A DNA stretch of 64,000 nt, taken from positions 17,295,001 through 17,359,000 of the forward strand of contig JAMPIT010000434.1 of NCBI GenBank assembly GCA_026261815.1. The letters run 5' to 3'. Under the pieces are notes generated by a model. The model did no database searches. It was not told the DNA's origin and was given only the letters and a program-made list of their open reading frames with translations. This DNA is from Monarcha castaneiventris obscurior (taxonomy: Eukaryota > Chordata > Aves > Passeriformes > Monarchidae). Position numbers and translations under genes: made by a program. Positions 1 through 12,520 of the stretch are shown here, piece by piece. The stretch's first letter is position 1, and every line of letters starts with the position of its first letter.

Positions 1-3000
1 GCCAGCAGCAAACTACACTGTCACAGTCATTAGTCTAAAAAACATGGGAAGCACATTAGAGATTGTTGTGAAAGTATACTCTGTCTAATCACAGCTACAG
101 GCGGTGTCTTCAGTGTCTTTCTGAAGCAAGAAATAAATCATCAGGATGAAAATCCTATTTAACAGTAGAAAGCCAGGCGTTTATATGCTGTTTACCTTCA
201 AAGGGATGGTAAACATTTTTTTTCATTACTGTAACTGTTCTAATGAGTTAAGTGATTCATTATTAAGTCCATGATGCTTAGCCCACATCCCAAAGGCAAA
301 TATTGCTTCTAGAACTGGGACATCTCAAAATCATAAGCAGCAAGGTATTGTTCTTTTGCAGGGAGGTTTGTTTTGTTTGAGTAAACCAGCAAACCTGTCA
401 CATGTGTAACGGTGGACAAAGATAATTGTAGCTTGTGTGCCTTGTCTGGAGAGTGTGAGTCCATTGTGACAGAAAAAAGGTGCTGAATCCTATCCAGTTC
501 TTAGTTCCCTCCACTGATCAAGGCTTTTGCTCCTCAGTTCCTTGCTTTGCAGGTGCACCTCCCGTATGTGGCACTTGGAAGCAGAGGTATTTGGTATCCC
601 ATAGGCTGCTTAGGCATTCTGCCACCTGTGCCACACCTGTGCTACACCTATGCCACAGTCCACTGAAATCTGTACTGGATCAAGCCCTTACTAGACAGTG
701 AGCTCAGATTCCTGGACCACAACAAGCTCCTGAATACAGTTTAATTGCCTTGATATTATTCACTTTTCCTGCTGCTTTAGATCACAGACAGCCCTCTGAG
801 TAAGCTTGCTTCTGATACTGGAATATCTCTTTGTTCACAAAAGTAGCCTCCATTACTCTTTATGTAAGACTAAGTGCTTTGTCTTTTCATTACTGGCAGT
901 AGATCACGGAATTTCAGAAACAAATCCAAAAAAACATTAGAGAGACCCCATTCAAAGTCAGTGGTATTATGAGCAGAACCCCTCCTGTTCCAGAAAGGAA
1001 GATGCATTCATCTTACTGGCTTTCTGTCATAGCTCATTAAGCAAAATCAAAATTAATCAATATACCACAATTTCTTCATTTCCAGCTGTGATAATCTGAA
1101 GTTGTGTCTCTGACATATGGGCTCCATTTCTCTTCAGAGATTCTCCTTAGGCTTGTAGCCTTCATTTTAGCAGAGATTTAACAGCCTGGGTCCCAGATAT
1201 GGACATTGATTTGTTTCTACCAAGAAAATAGCATTCACCATTATTTATGAATGGGAAAATGTAGACAGAATTACATCTATAGCATATGACATAATGGGGA
1301 CTTTAATCTTGAGAGGGCCTTTTTAATGCAATGATAGAAAACAGTGCCTAGCTGAAAAAGATGAGTGTTCTCTGTGGTCATCGGCCCTTTTATGATTTAG
1401 GTCTGGTTGTTTACATGGAACTATTAATTTTTTTTTAGTTGTAGACTATTGCTTTTAAAGTGTGCATGTAATGACATTTGTGCTTTTATAAACTATCTGC
1501 CCAGTCACAAACACTCTAAATGTTATAAAAAACAATGCCTTTCTTTTTGTCTTTTCTAAAAGGAAAATCTCTTGTATGGCTGGAAAGCAATAGCCATCTG
1601 ACAGTCTGGTGGCAGAAATTGAGTTCAGATGAGGAGAGTGCTCTTTATTCAGTGACCCACAGTAATTAGTGGTACAAAGGAAGTGTTTAACTTTTTGCTC
1701 TAAAAATTTGTGGTTTGGTATTGCTGTTTAGGTTTCTGACATGCAAAGATGTTGCTGTTCTTTGCAAAATAAACCAGTATTACAATAAAATAAAAATTTT
1801 CATGTCCCTGCAGCTTCACTGTGGTCCTTTTTTCTGTCAGCTCTTCTGAAAAGTAAAGAGATTGCATCAGCACAGCCAAGTGTAAAGTTTAGCAATTCCT
1901 CTTTAACAGTGTACCTATGTAATGAACTTTCTATTTGTCAGCTTTTCTAAAAATACCCTCCTGAAATTCAGCTGTAGTATTTCACCTAGCCTTACTTTGC
2001 AAGTTGATGTCTCGAAATTACTTGACATAACATCCTGTCCTTCTCCCATGTTTTTCCTGTTAACATTATTGATGGAAGATGCTCATAGGAAACTGCTCAA
2101 GGCTGAATGCATCTGGGATACAGATGGAGGAGCTCCGTGGGCGCAGTGACAGGGAGCGTGCTCCGCACTAGGTGGTGCTGCTGGGAGAAACTACAGCCTC
2201 CTCAGGGAACCAGTACACTTACTGCCATCACCTTTAAAATAAGAGAGGTTCAAAGATATTTTAAAACGTAGAGAATTGATTTCCTAGATTCTTAGCTTTT
2301 TAGTGGCGTCTTGTGAGGGAGGGGCTCTTGGGAAAAGTGAGACAAATGCTGTAGAAAATTACTTATTTGTACTAATGGGTTGCATGAACATCATCTGCTA
2401 TTCCTAAGGGACTGAAGCCCATAGTGGTACACCCCTGTATCTCGGCTAGAATTTCTGGTTTTCCAGGATGTATTATACAAGGATGTCGTGGATCTTAAAC
2501 TCTAAACTTAGAAGCCTAATGACAGCATCTTCTTTTGAGAAATTTGTTCACACTTTCCAAATTGGATTGCTTTCAGCTGTTCATCTAAGTGTATAGGGAG
2601 GGACATAAATAAAAATAATCAATTCATAGGGGTGCTGAGTACCCTCTCTTTTGACTGACATTAGTTCAAATTATTATTAGTTCTGAAGACTGATGTTCTT
2701 TTATTTAGATGCCTCATGATATAGTTTGCTACAAATTTCATCATCCAAGTTTGAAAACTGGCCATAATCACTTAGGTCCCTAGAGATGACCCCTCTAATC
2801 TTAATTGGCGAGGAAGTGGCTTGAGTTATCTTGATGCTTTCCAGATAATGTTTAGACAAAGAATGTCTGCATTATTCCTTTTCAGTCTGAAATCTGCAGA
2901 TCTAGTACTAGGAGGAAGCCTGGAAAACAATGACCTCCTTGTCAGGGACTCTGGTTTCTGTTGGGAACGGTCACTTGGCCTGTTCAGTTAATAAGCCCCA

Positions 3001-6000
3001 GAAGCCTTCTGAATTAGAAAGAGCAAAGGATGTTAGTTTAGAAGGTCAGAGGGTTAACAACAGAATGAGCAGTTGTACTCAAGGTCATTTTCTGAGCAAA
3101 GTTTAGCAGGACAGAACAAAGTTGGGAGAAGAATTGATAGGAGTTAGAACACCTACAGCTTACATATTTCTAGACCTCATCTTCTCACAGTGTAAATTGT
3201 CGTGTCTTCCTTGGAACTTGTACAGTTGTAGCTGTTTATATTGGTAAGAACTAGCTCTAATGCTTAGACTTATTATTGCTTTGAAACAGGCTGATGAAAA
3301 ACCTTTGAAAGACATTTGGAATTTTAAATTGAATTAACGGATAAGATCCCTATTTCCTGGTTCTAATTTATGTGGAATGCTAAATACTCTATTTTGTTAG
3401 GAAAGGGAAAATGGAGTTTCTTCATCTTCTTTTTGTCTGCCAGATGTAGTGGAAAGCTTTTGAATTTAGCACGTACACAAAGGTCAGGGCACCAGAGCAA
3501 AACCTGCGGTTGTGCAAATGGCGTGGCCTCTATAGCTTCAGGACATGGCCCTGTTGGGAGTTCAGTCCAGACCTAAATGAGAATATATTCCTTTGAATTC
3601 ACTCATTCTTCTTCTGGACATTTGCAAAAAATACCATGGTCCTCTATCCCTGGAGACGAAGATCCTTTAAGAATCTCTAATGACCACACATCAGCTCGGC
3701 CCATCTGCCTGAGTAAGTCAATCTTAATAGACCTGCATTGTCTTCAGAGAGCTCACACAGTTTGATTACTTTTCTATTGACAGCTACAGCTTTATTAATG
3801 CCTTTTGTTCAAGAAAAGGAGAATTGCTGGGTTCCTGAAAGCCTCTATGAAAATCCCTGGTTTCAAATGTTGTTAATGAAAAAGAAACAACTTTTCTGCA
3901 TTAGTGATTATAGGGAGCATTTCCAATTTAACAACCAAACTTCAGCAATGTCATAGCCTGAAGTAGCAAAGCAAGGCTGTGACACCCAGAGCACTGGTCT
4001 CCCTTTTCCAGCATTGTTCAGATTTTTGTAGTGACCACATGGGGAAACTACCAGACATAGCTCAGAGGAAAGGCTGGGTTTTACGAGCTGCTTTATCAAC
4101 ACCTCTATCCTTTGCCTGACTGAAGTGCACATTTGGAGACATCTAATAAATATATCCTATGAGGTATTTCCTTATAAGTGTCTGATAGGGGAGCAGGAAC
4201 TGTTCCTGAGTGTTGGACAATACCTATGAAAGACTCTTTGGCTTGGAGCTGGATTGATTTTACTTCCTAGAGATTCATGTAGACCAGTGTGTCCCAATCT
4301 CAGGAGCCTAGGAAGCTCCTGCCTCAGATCCTCTGCTCTCCTGGCTTAGTCCTTGTCTTCGGTTGCCTGTGAGCAAGTGCAGTAACTCAGCTGCTTAAAG
4401 AGATGTTCATTATCTTGTCTGAAGTGAAGGTATTGCACTGAAGGGAAGCACCCCCAAAATTAGTCAAATCAATCTGAATAGCTTCCTTCAGCTAAAGGGA
4501 AGGAAAGCTGGGGAAAGAGAAAAGGAGGCTAATATCTTATTTGCTAGTTTGTCAAAAACCTATTGGGACTTTCCTGGACCTTTTTTCAGAGAGCCATCCT
4601 TGACTAAGAGTTCCACAAAAAAATCCATTAAAACTTGGGTAATGCTCTTCACAGAGGATGACTTTCACCCCGGGCCATGGATTCTGAAATCAATAAATCC
4701 TTGTTTAGTTTTTTCTTTCTGAAGTACATTGTTTTGCCCAATAAAACAGAAAGGTCTATTTAATCCTGTGAATAGATTTTTTCTTCCTGTTCATACAATA
4801 CTGTATTTTAAAATTGGCAGATTGTTAATGTTGCTTATATGCTGTTACTTTCTGCCATGTTGCTTTGTCTGAACCAGAGGGGTTTGGGGATTGATGACTC
4901 CCTTTCAGCTGCCAAGCCACAGGCAGAATCTGACTTTCAGGAGGCAGGAACTGTTCAAGGCAGCTGGTGATGGCTGGGCAGTTTGGACAGAAGGTAATGT
5001 CACTTATGTTCCTCACACTCTCCGTCAATGCTCAAATTTGTTACGTTGCAAATGCTTAAATTTATGTTAAAAGGTCCAGCTACTAAAAATCTATATTGGA
5101 TGTTGGTTATTCAATATGGCCCTTCTACAAAATTATTTAACAGTTTGTAAGTCTTTCTCCAAAACAGTGTTCTAAACTAATTTATATTACAGACAGAACA
5201 TTAGTCTGAGACTGAGTGATCTTGATTTTCCTCTTTCCTGATATTTGTGGCTTTATTCTGGTACTGGCCCAGGAAAACACACCCATGAGCACCTCTAAAG
5301 CACAGCTCATGGTGATTGTGTTACTAGCATTGCTACTATGCATTGTTGGATCAGGATCAAATTGCTCAGCAATCTGCAGAATAAATGCCCAAGTGGAAAG
5401 ACAGTCAAACTCACTTTGTTTTCAGAGTCAGAGAAGCAAGTTTTACTTTGGTTAAGGAAACAATTCTCAGTTTTATTGTATCCTTGTAGCAGATCAGAAG
5501 ATAGAGCAGGTGGCCAGCTTAAAGCCTGATTGTGGACGAGAACACAGATCAATTAGTTCCCCATGAAAGGGAATATTATAGAGAAGGAATTAAGATTATC
5601 ATATCTATTTTTCTTAATGAACAAAAAACTGGCAAACACTTTACTGTTTGCCTCTAACAATGCAAGAATTCATTTACTTTCATATTAGTTAAGTCTCAGA
5701 AATGAAAAGGATAACTTGGCATTGGAAATCCCTCTAGCATTTCAGCTTGGGAATAGTGAGTATTCTTTCAAATGGAGAGTTGAAATGAGAGTGCAGTAGA
5801 AGATGCAATGCAACACTGCAGAAATGCTGTTGATGTTGCATACATTCATATTACATTTCACCTATTGTCATGCTAGAGGCCCACTGTAAATTAATTTGGC
5901 AGATAAATTTACGATGGCAATTTACCTTCCAGTTGTATAATTTATTCGTGTCAGAAATAATTTATTATATTCTCCCTTAAACCAATCTTTTTTTTTTTCC

Positions 6001-9000
6001 TAGGGTACCACCTTAGTAAACAAAATCTATTGTTTACACTGAGCCTTGTGTGACTTCCCGGTGGTCAGTCAATAACCTCAAGGGGATAGTTTTGGTCACA
6101 TTACTGGTCACTTATTTGTATAGATGATGGAGTGCCCTGGTCCCATCTGTACATATATTACTTTCTTTTGTCTTAGAGGCACCGTTGGAAAGATTAATTA
6201 GGTCCATCTGTAGGAAAGGATCAGCCCTAGGGGATTCAGGTAAATAAAATAAGTGCCAAGGGGAAGAAGTGCTGAGGGGCACGTTTTGAAAATCAAACTG
6301 TTTTTCATAACATTAATGGGGAAATTACATGCAGAAGGAGATTGAAAGAAAAGTAAAACTGTAATTTAGTCTGGGTTATTTCAGCATGACCTGATAAACA
6401 TCATTGCTGCTGTGGTAGGGAAAAGGATCTATGAAGTGGGCTAAGGTAAAGTCCATGGGCAACATTCTCAGCTAATATAAATCAGTGTAGGTTTCTGATC
6501 TTCACTTTATAACAGCAGACACTTGAGTCATGTCTGCCAGAGTGATATTATTTCTGTCCTTCATTTGAGTGATCCGACATGCAGTACACTGATCCTAATT
6601 CACATTCTGTCTTAATTTTTTTTTTTATTTTAACAGTGCTATATACCTTATGGGTCTTATATCACACCTCTGTTTTCCTTTCCTTTAAGCTTCTTTCCAT
6701 ATTTTCTTCCTTATCTTTTCCTTCCCTTTCCTTCAAACAGTTCAGCATACAAATGAATCTCATAACATTGAGCTAACTGATAGGATCACAGCTTGTAAAA
6801 TAGAAACCCAGCTCTTACTGACTTTCATATCATTAGTTTATGCATAATTAATTGGTATAACTAGTGCATAAACCATGTGAAATCTGTTGCCATTTAAGTT
6901 ACAGCTCACTGTGTTGCCTTATCAGCCTAAGTGGGGATTTGTGTTCCACCATGCACTGGAATTACAGTCCACAATGTTTTCATGGAACACCAAGTGGAAA
7001 AACAAAAAGACCGTTTTTCTCACTGAGCTTTGGCTGTCTTAATTGACTTAAATACTAGAGATGTTTTGCTTTCAAGCTTCTGTTGGAGTGAAGTTAGGTT
7101 GCTTTTGAGTTTGGAGTTTAGCTCATGATGACTTTTAAATTAATTAGTAAAGCCAGAGAAACATGAAGGCTTATTTTTGATAAAAAGAGGAAAAACATAA
7201 ATTACTTAAGAGAAAAGAGAAGCAGTGTGCAGAAAGGATACCAAATGAAGTGTAACTCAAAGAGGGAATGACTGTTGCTGATCAGTTCAACCACTGTGTA
7301 TACATGAAGAACTGTGGGTGAGAGGAAACACTGGCTCTGGAAATGCACGTGCCTGTGTCCCGCCTGTGCTGGCAGCAGTGGACCCTCGCTCTCAGAGAAG
7401 GGGCAGCTCCTTCTGGGGTTGCTCTTTGAGGTCTAATTCTAAATACTTGCTAAGTCCATATTATGCAGTGCTGGAAGGAAACTGCCTCTCTATATAAATG
7501 AGGTATGAATCTGTACATATTGCCACAGAGAGGCAGCTAGACACTCCAGAGTGAACTGGGTTTTTGTTTTAGAAGCTGTATTGTATAGGTGGAACTGTGC
7601 CTCATGGTCTATAGGTAAGATTATAACATAAATAAAAATGTAATTCAATATCTCTGTATTTAGGATAAATGGCTCAATGTGCTGCCATTACAGAATGGAG
7701 CCTTTATTGACTGAAGGCACTTCTTCCTTCCAGCCTGATGCACTTTCTAGATGAAGGGTATGTTGAAGGCTCCCTCCTGGTCTTCATGGAATAGGCCAAT
7801 GGCCCCAGTCCAACACCTAGAACACATGTCCTACATCTTAGAAACACTCTCTCAGGTGGCATCTGCTGGAATAGTTCTTGTTTGTATCAGTGGGGCAGCA
7901 TATGAAAGAACTTAAATGGTCCTTCAAAGAATAAATTGTCCTTCCCTAAAATCTTTGGAGTCAGTTTCTTTTCTCAGGTAGAGATACGAATTCTCACCTG
8001 GTTTATGCTGCTCATACTCTTTGTCATAGGTAGCTCAGGACTTCCATTGGGCTCCAGGTATACACATTCTGCAGGATTCTGGAAGCAAAGCTGGACCATG
8101 GTAGCATGTTTTCAGTTGTGCAGTTGGGAAGTTGAAACTGAGGGACTGAGCAGGGTTTTTCTTCAGTGTTTCATAGCAATGTACAGACTTGGTATGTGTT
8201 TGTTGGGCCTGTAGCCTTACATTTGAAAGTCTTAAACCTACTTGCAACAGGAAATCATTTGTGTGTCTGCCTTTTTTTCCACAACTGTTTTTCTTTGAAA
8301 TGATTTGAAATCTTTAAACAAAGTTTTTCAGATGGGGACTAATTTATTGTCATTTACTAAAACAACTGAAGAATGCTTCATGCTCTGGTTTTTGGTTTTG
8401 GTTTGTGTTGTTCTGTTTCTCTTTTTAGAGAAACGCTGTTATTGAAAACAGATATTCCTCACGGAAATGTTAATTTCCTGGAAAAAAACCCAGATTTTTC
8501 ATCAAAATATTTCAGTTAAAGAATGATGCCAGGTCTCCAGGGTGTTCTGAACAGGCAGAAACAAAAATCAGTAGAAAAAGAGTGACAATCAATGGACAAA
8601 TACTTGGTTCTGCTCTATGGTTCTTACTGAGGTGAAATTCTTCCTGGAATAAAAAATGAGAGCAAATTTCAGCATATATAGAATCCTGCCTAACATACTA
8701 AAGTAACTCCCAGATCTATTCATTTTCCAGGAGTAAACACATTTTATACATACCTCGAGTAACCTACATGTCCACTTTACAGAGTCTAACAAGTGAAGAA
8801 TGGTTGTGAATGTACCATGAAGTTGGCTCAGCAAAGGTTTTCCTATAATTAAAATACATCTGGCTCTGTTCTGAGTGGGAAATCACAGGCCTCTGAATGT
8901 TTTGAGTATTTCTTTATACACAACAGCAGCAGAAAAACTCCATACACCTTAACCTGTCAAATTCTGTTCCACTTTATCATGTGGGTAAATCAGCTGCAAT

Positions 9001-9690
9001 AAGGAACTTTAATCTAGCATCTTTGACCTGAAACTGAGGGATTCAAAGCGAAGACAATGAATGGTCATGGAAAGTATGAGGCTCAGAACAGCACTCAAAT
9101 CTTTAGCGCACTGGTGTTAATTTAAGTAAGTGTGAAATAGCTTGCTGTGTTTCTCCATAAAAGCTTGTTATCGCCATGGGCATTCTTTCTGATGCCGGTT
9201 CTGCACCTGCATCCTCCTGCTGCAAGCAGTGCCACAGAGCACTGAGGGAATGCGTGGCTGTGCCCGGGGAACGCTTTAGGCATCGTGCATCTCTTTGTCC
9301 TTCACCCTTCTTGAAGGGGAGACTCGGCTCAGGGGCAGTGACAACTTCCTTACAACAGTTCCCTATCCCAGAAAGGGCTGTGCTCCCTGGCACCCCTTAG
9401 ACCTGCTGGCTGTCCCAGTGAGCTGTGTTGGGCGTAGGTTGGCAGCTGGGAGAGCCGTGCGTGCGGGGAGCGCGGGGGTGAGCTGTAATGGGCTGCTGTG
9501 CCTCAACGCGGAGTGAGCCTGGAGAGACTGCGCCTGTTTGGATCGCCCTCTGCCTTCTCTGCCTGCCTCTGGGGCTTTTCATCAAGTCCTCGCTGTCCAC
9601 CTCGTTTGTGGGACAAGTGACAATCGGGCTCTCATTCTTGGGTAGCCTCAGAAGGCAGCTGTGGAGGCTGCAAGGCAGGTGGCAAGGAGT
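1..9690. other. Intergenic region upstream of CRABP1, no gene recognised
   Basis: This AT-rich stretch holds only short open frames with no recognisable protein family, no convincing chain of exons and no RNA gene that I can identify. Short homopolymer runs occur, for example T-runs near 5992 and 6618, along with a pyrimidine-rich patch near 6711-6750. The last few hundred bases become richer in G+C and CpG as the CRABP1 promoter is approached. Distal regulatory elements for CRABP1 could lie here, but they cannot be recognised from a single sequence. Confidence 0.6.
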
Positions 9691-9707
9691 GATGGATGGA
9701 GAGGGCA

Positions 9708-9789
9708 GGATGGATGGATGGATGGATGGATGGATGGATGGATGGATGGATGGATGGATGGATGGATGGATGGATGGATGGATGGATGG
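9708..9789 (+). repeat. (GGAT)n microsatellite in the CRABP1 proximal promoter
   Basis: A pure tetranucleotide tract of about 20 GGAT units runs for 82 bp. A shorter interrupted copy (GATGGATGGA) sits just before it at 9691-9700. The tract ends 190 bp upstream of the CRABP1 start codon, at the edge of the CpG-rich promoter. Open frames across it on both strands give Met-Asp-Gly-Trp or Pro-Ser-Ile-His repeats and are artefacts of the repeat. Confidence 0.95.
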
Positions 9790-10519
9790 CCATGACTTGG
9801 AGGGGGCCGGCTGTCTGGCGGCGTGGTGCTGGCCCGGGGGAAGGGGTGGGGGGCCGGGTGGGTGTGCCCCGCTCTCCCTGGCGCTGCCGCCGCGGTCCGC
9901 CCCACTCACAAGGTGCCTGAGCCGGAGAGCGAGCAGCAGCGCCGCGTCCCCGCCGCCCTCCGTAGCGCCCGCCTCACCATGCCCAACTTCGCCGGCACTT
10001 GGAAGATGAGGAGCAGCGAGAATTTCGACGAGCTACTCAAGGCGCTGGGTGAGGCGCGGGGGAGCCGGGCAACGGGCTGTGTCCCGCGGGAGGGGACACG
10101 GGGTAGCAGCTGCAGCCGCGCTCCGGTGCCCGGTGTCTCCCGGGAGAGCTCCGTGCGTCGGCCGCGGGCAGGAGAAGCTCCTACCAGTGCGGGGGATGGC
10201 GGAGAGCCCTAACCGGGGAGGGGCGGTCGAGGCACGGCACGGTCCCCGCCTCACCTGCGAGCGCCGGCGGTCCTGCTCCGAGGAGCCGGGCTGCCGCTGA
10301 CCCGGCGTTGTGCCGCGGGGATCTCTGAGAGAGCCCGCGTGTGCCGGCCGTGCGGAGCCCTCCGAAGCGCCGCAGCTCCCGAGCGCCGCAGCTGTGCAGT
10401 GGGGCTACGCGCGGTGCCCCGGCCTCTCGCCCCGCTCCCCGATCTGCGTGATGCTGGGCGAGGTCAGCCCAGGGTACCGCTGGCGACTTCGAGCTCTGTT
10501 TCCTCCCCGCTTCACCCAG
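9790..10519 (+). promoter_or_regulatory. CpG-rich promoter region and first intron of CRABP1
   Basis: This segment is rich in G+C and CpG and contains the 5' untranslated region, coding exon 1 and the whole of intron 1 (10049-10519, 471 bp). I see no clear TATA box in the 190 bp before the start codon, which fits a CpG-island promoter. The transcription start cannot be placed from sequence alone. The boundaries of the island are approximate and judged by eye. Confidence 0.6.
9979..10048 (+). CDS. CRABP1: CRABP1 coding exon 1 (residues 1-23, codon 24 split)
   Basis: This exon encodes [19 protein letters not shown] and the following residues to Leu23, including the N-terminal fatty-acid-binding-protein signature. 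It ends after the first base of the Gly24 codon, at the donor GGTGAGG. The purine at -3 (CACCATG) and the absence of any in-frame upstream family sequence support this start. Confidence 0.97.
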
Positions 10520-12422
10520 GTGTCAATGCCATGCTCAGGAAAGTGGCGGTGGCAGCTGCCTCCAAACCCCATGTGGAGATCCGCCAGGACGGGGACCAGT
10601 TCTACATCAAAACTTCCACCACTGTCCGTACCACTGAGATCAACTTCAAAATCGGGGAGAGCTTTGAGGAGGAGACGGTGGATGGCCGAAAGTGCAGGGT
10701 AGGAGGAGAGCTGGGGCACGTACATGTGTGTGTGTGTGTGTGTGTGTATGTGTGCGTGACCAAGTTCTTTTTGGATGGGACAGACACATCTGCTGCTCAT
10801 GTCCCCAGACAGTGGCATTGCTGCCCTCCACCCTCTTCTTGCCAGAAGCACTCTTGGGGGTACTTGATGGTCCCCACTTCTCTTGTCCCTCTTGCAGGAT
10901 AAAACTGAAATCTGAAGGTAACAGGACATGACAGGTCCCAAAAGCGGAATTCAAATACCTGGTTGCCAGCTTGGCAGGGTTTAGTTCTGCTCTTTTTGCT
11001 TTCCTCTCCCCTGAAGACCTCAGCTGCAGTGAAAACCTCTGTCCCTGACAGAAACATGGGAAATGGTGGAGCGAGAGAGACCTCAAGAGTCAGGATTTAG
11101 CGCACAAATCTGACACAGCTTTTGTCCTAGATTGAATCAGATGAGTTCTCAAGCAGGACCATAGACAGTTGGCAGTTTCAGCTGGTATTATACCAGCCAC
11201 GGTTGCACCATCTCCTTGAGTAGAAATGCATTAGAGGGCATTCACTGGAGTGTTTTGAGCTTGATTCTGCGTGTGAGACCCTGCTCCTCTACCTTTGTAA
11301 TCACTTCTGTGGCCATGGAGGGGGATGTAAGTTGGCAGCCTCTGACACCAGGTTCTTGCTGGTGTAGATATGTGGGATCTGAGGTTTGGGGAACTGGGCT
11401 GTGGTCATAGCTGCTTTTTGAAAAGCATTATTGAAGGCATGGGTTAGTTATGCTTTCTTTGAGCACTTTACTCTCACACTTATTTTAAAAAATATGTATG
11501 AGTATATACAAAAGAAGTACAAATAAAGAATATCAGAATGTAGTCTCAAATGAGGATCCAATTTTAAAAGTATCCAATGCTGCTGAAATAATCTACTTTC
11601 CAAAATATGGTCTCTCCTAATTCTTGGGTCAGCTTTTGAGACCATTTGCATCACTAAAAATTCAGAACTTACTGTCTTTAGTGCAATTGCTGTCAACATA
11701 AGTTTATGAAAAAGGAAGCGGATTCTGGGAGTCAGTGAATATTTAGAGCATCCACTTGCTCTCTAGGATGAGCTATCGTATATTTAACAGTTTGTTCAGG
11801 AAATGTTGCTGGCTTTGTTAATTTATCTTGTTCGGCAAAAGTAGTATTGTAGTGTCTTCATACATAATGCATATACAATAAATGTGACCCGCTTTCTAGA
11901 GAAGGATTTATTGCTGCAGATGGAAAAACAATAATTATGGCTGTAAGCTATGAAAGTTGGAAAAACCTGAAAGAAATGGGTTTTGTGAAGTAGTAAATTT
12001 TTTCCATGTGTTGTGAAATTATTTATAGTCCACTCTCAGGAATAAGTTGTACTGCTGTGTGTATATAACCAAGATGTGGCCACAGAGCAGAAACTGACAG
12101 ATAATAAAATAATACTCCAGAATGTAATTTGAAGTATCTGGCAAAACTGCTGACTGGTGATAGATTTTGATATACTTTATGGGGTGGAGGGTTTTGTACT
12201 GCCAACTAACTTCATCCATTGTTCATGCAGACAAAGAGGGAATCATATGTAGTTGTACTTCAAGACGCAGCTTCTATAACTGCCATTTGAGCTGGCTTGT
12301 TGGTTTATCTATTGTTTCGAAAAACATTTTAGAAGTAAACAGCTAATTTTAAACCAAAGTAAAGGGTTTTTTCCCCTTGGAAAGTCTGGGAAGTGTTAAC
12401 TTGAATTTAGGCATACATATGC

Positions 12423-12520
<98 letters not shown>

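Noticed and set aside
9397..10009. Overlapping open frames of up to 173 codons with Met-Asp-Gly-Trp or Pro-Ser-Ile-His repeats
   Set aside because: They are read across the GGAT microsatellite and the CRABP1 promoter. Repeat units free of stop codons in several frames create them, and the true coding start at 9979 lies in another frame.
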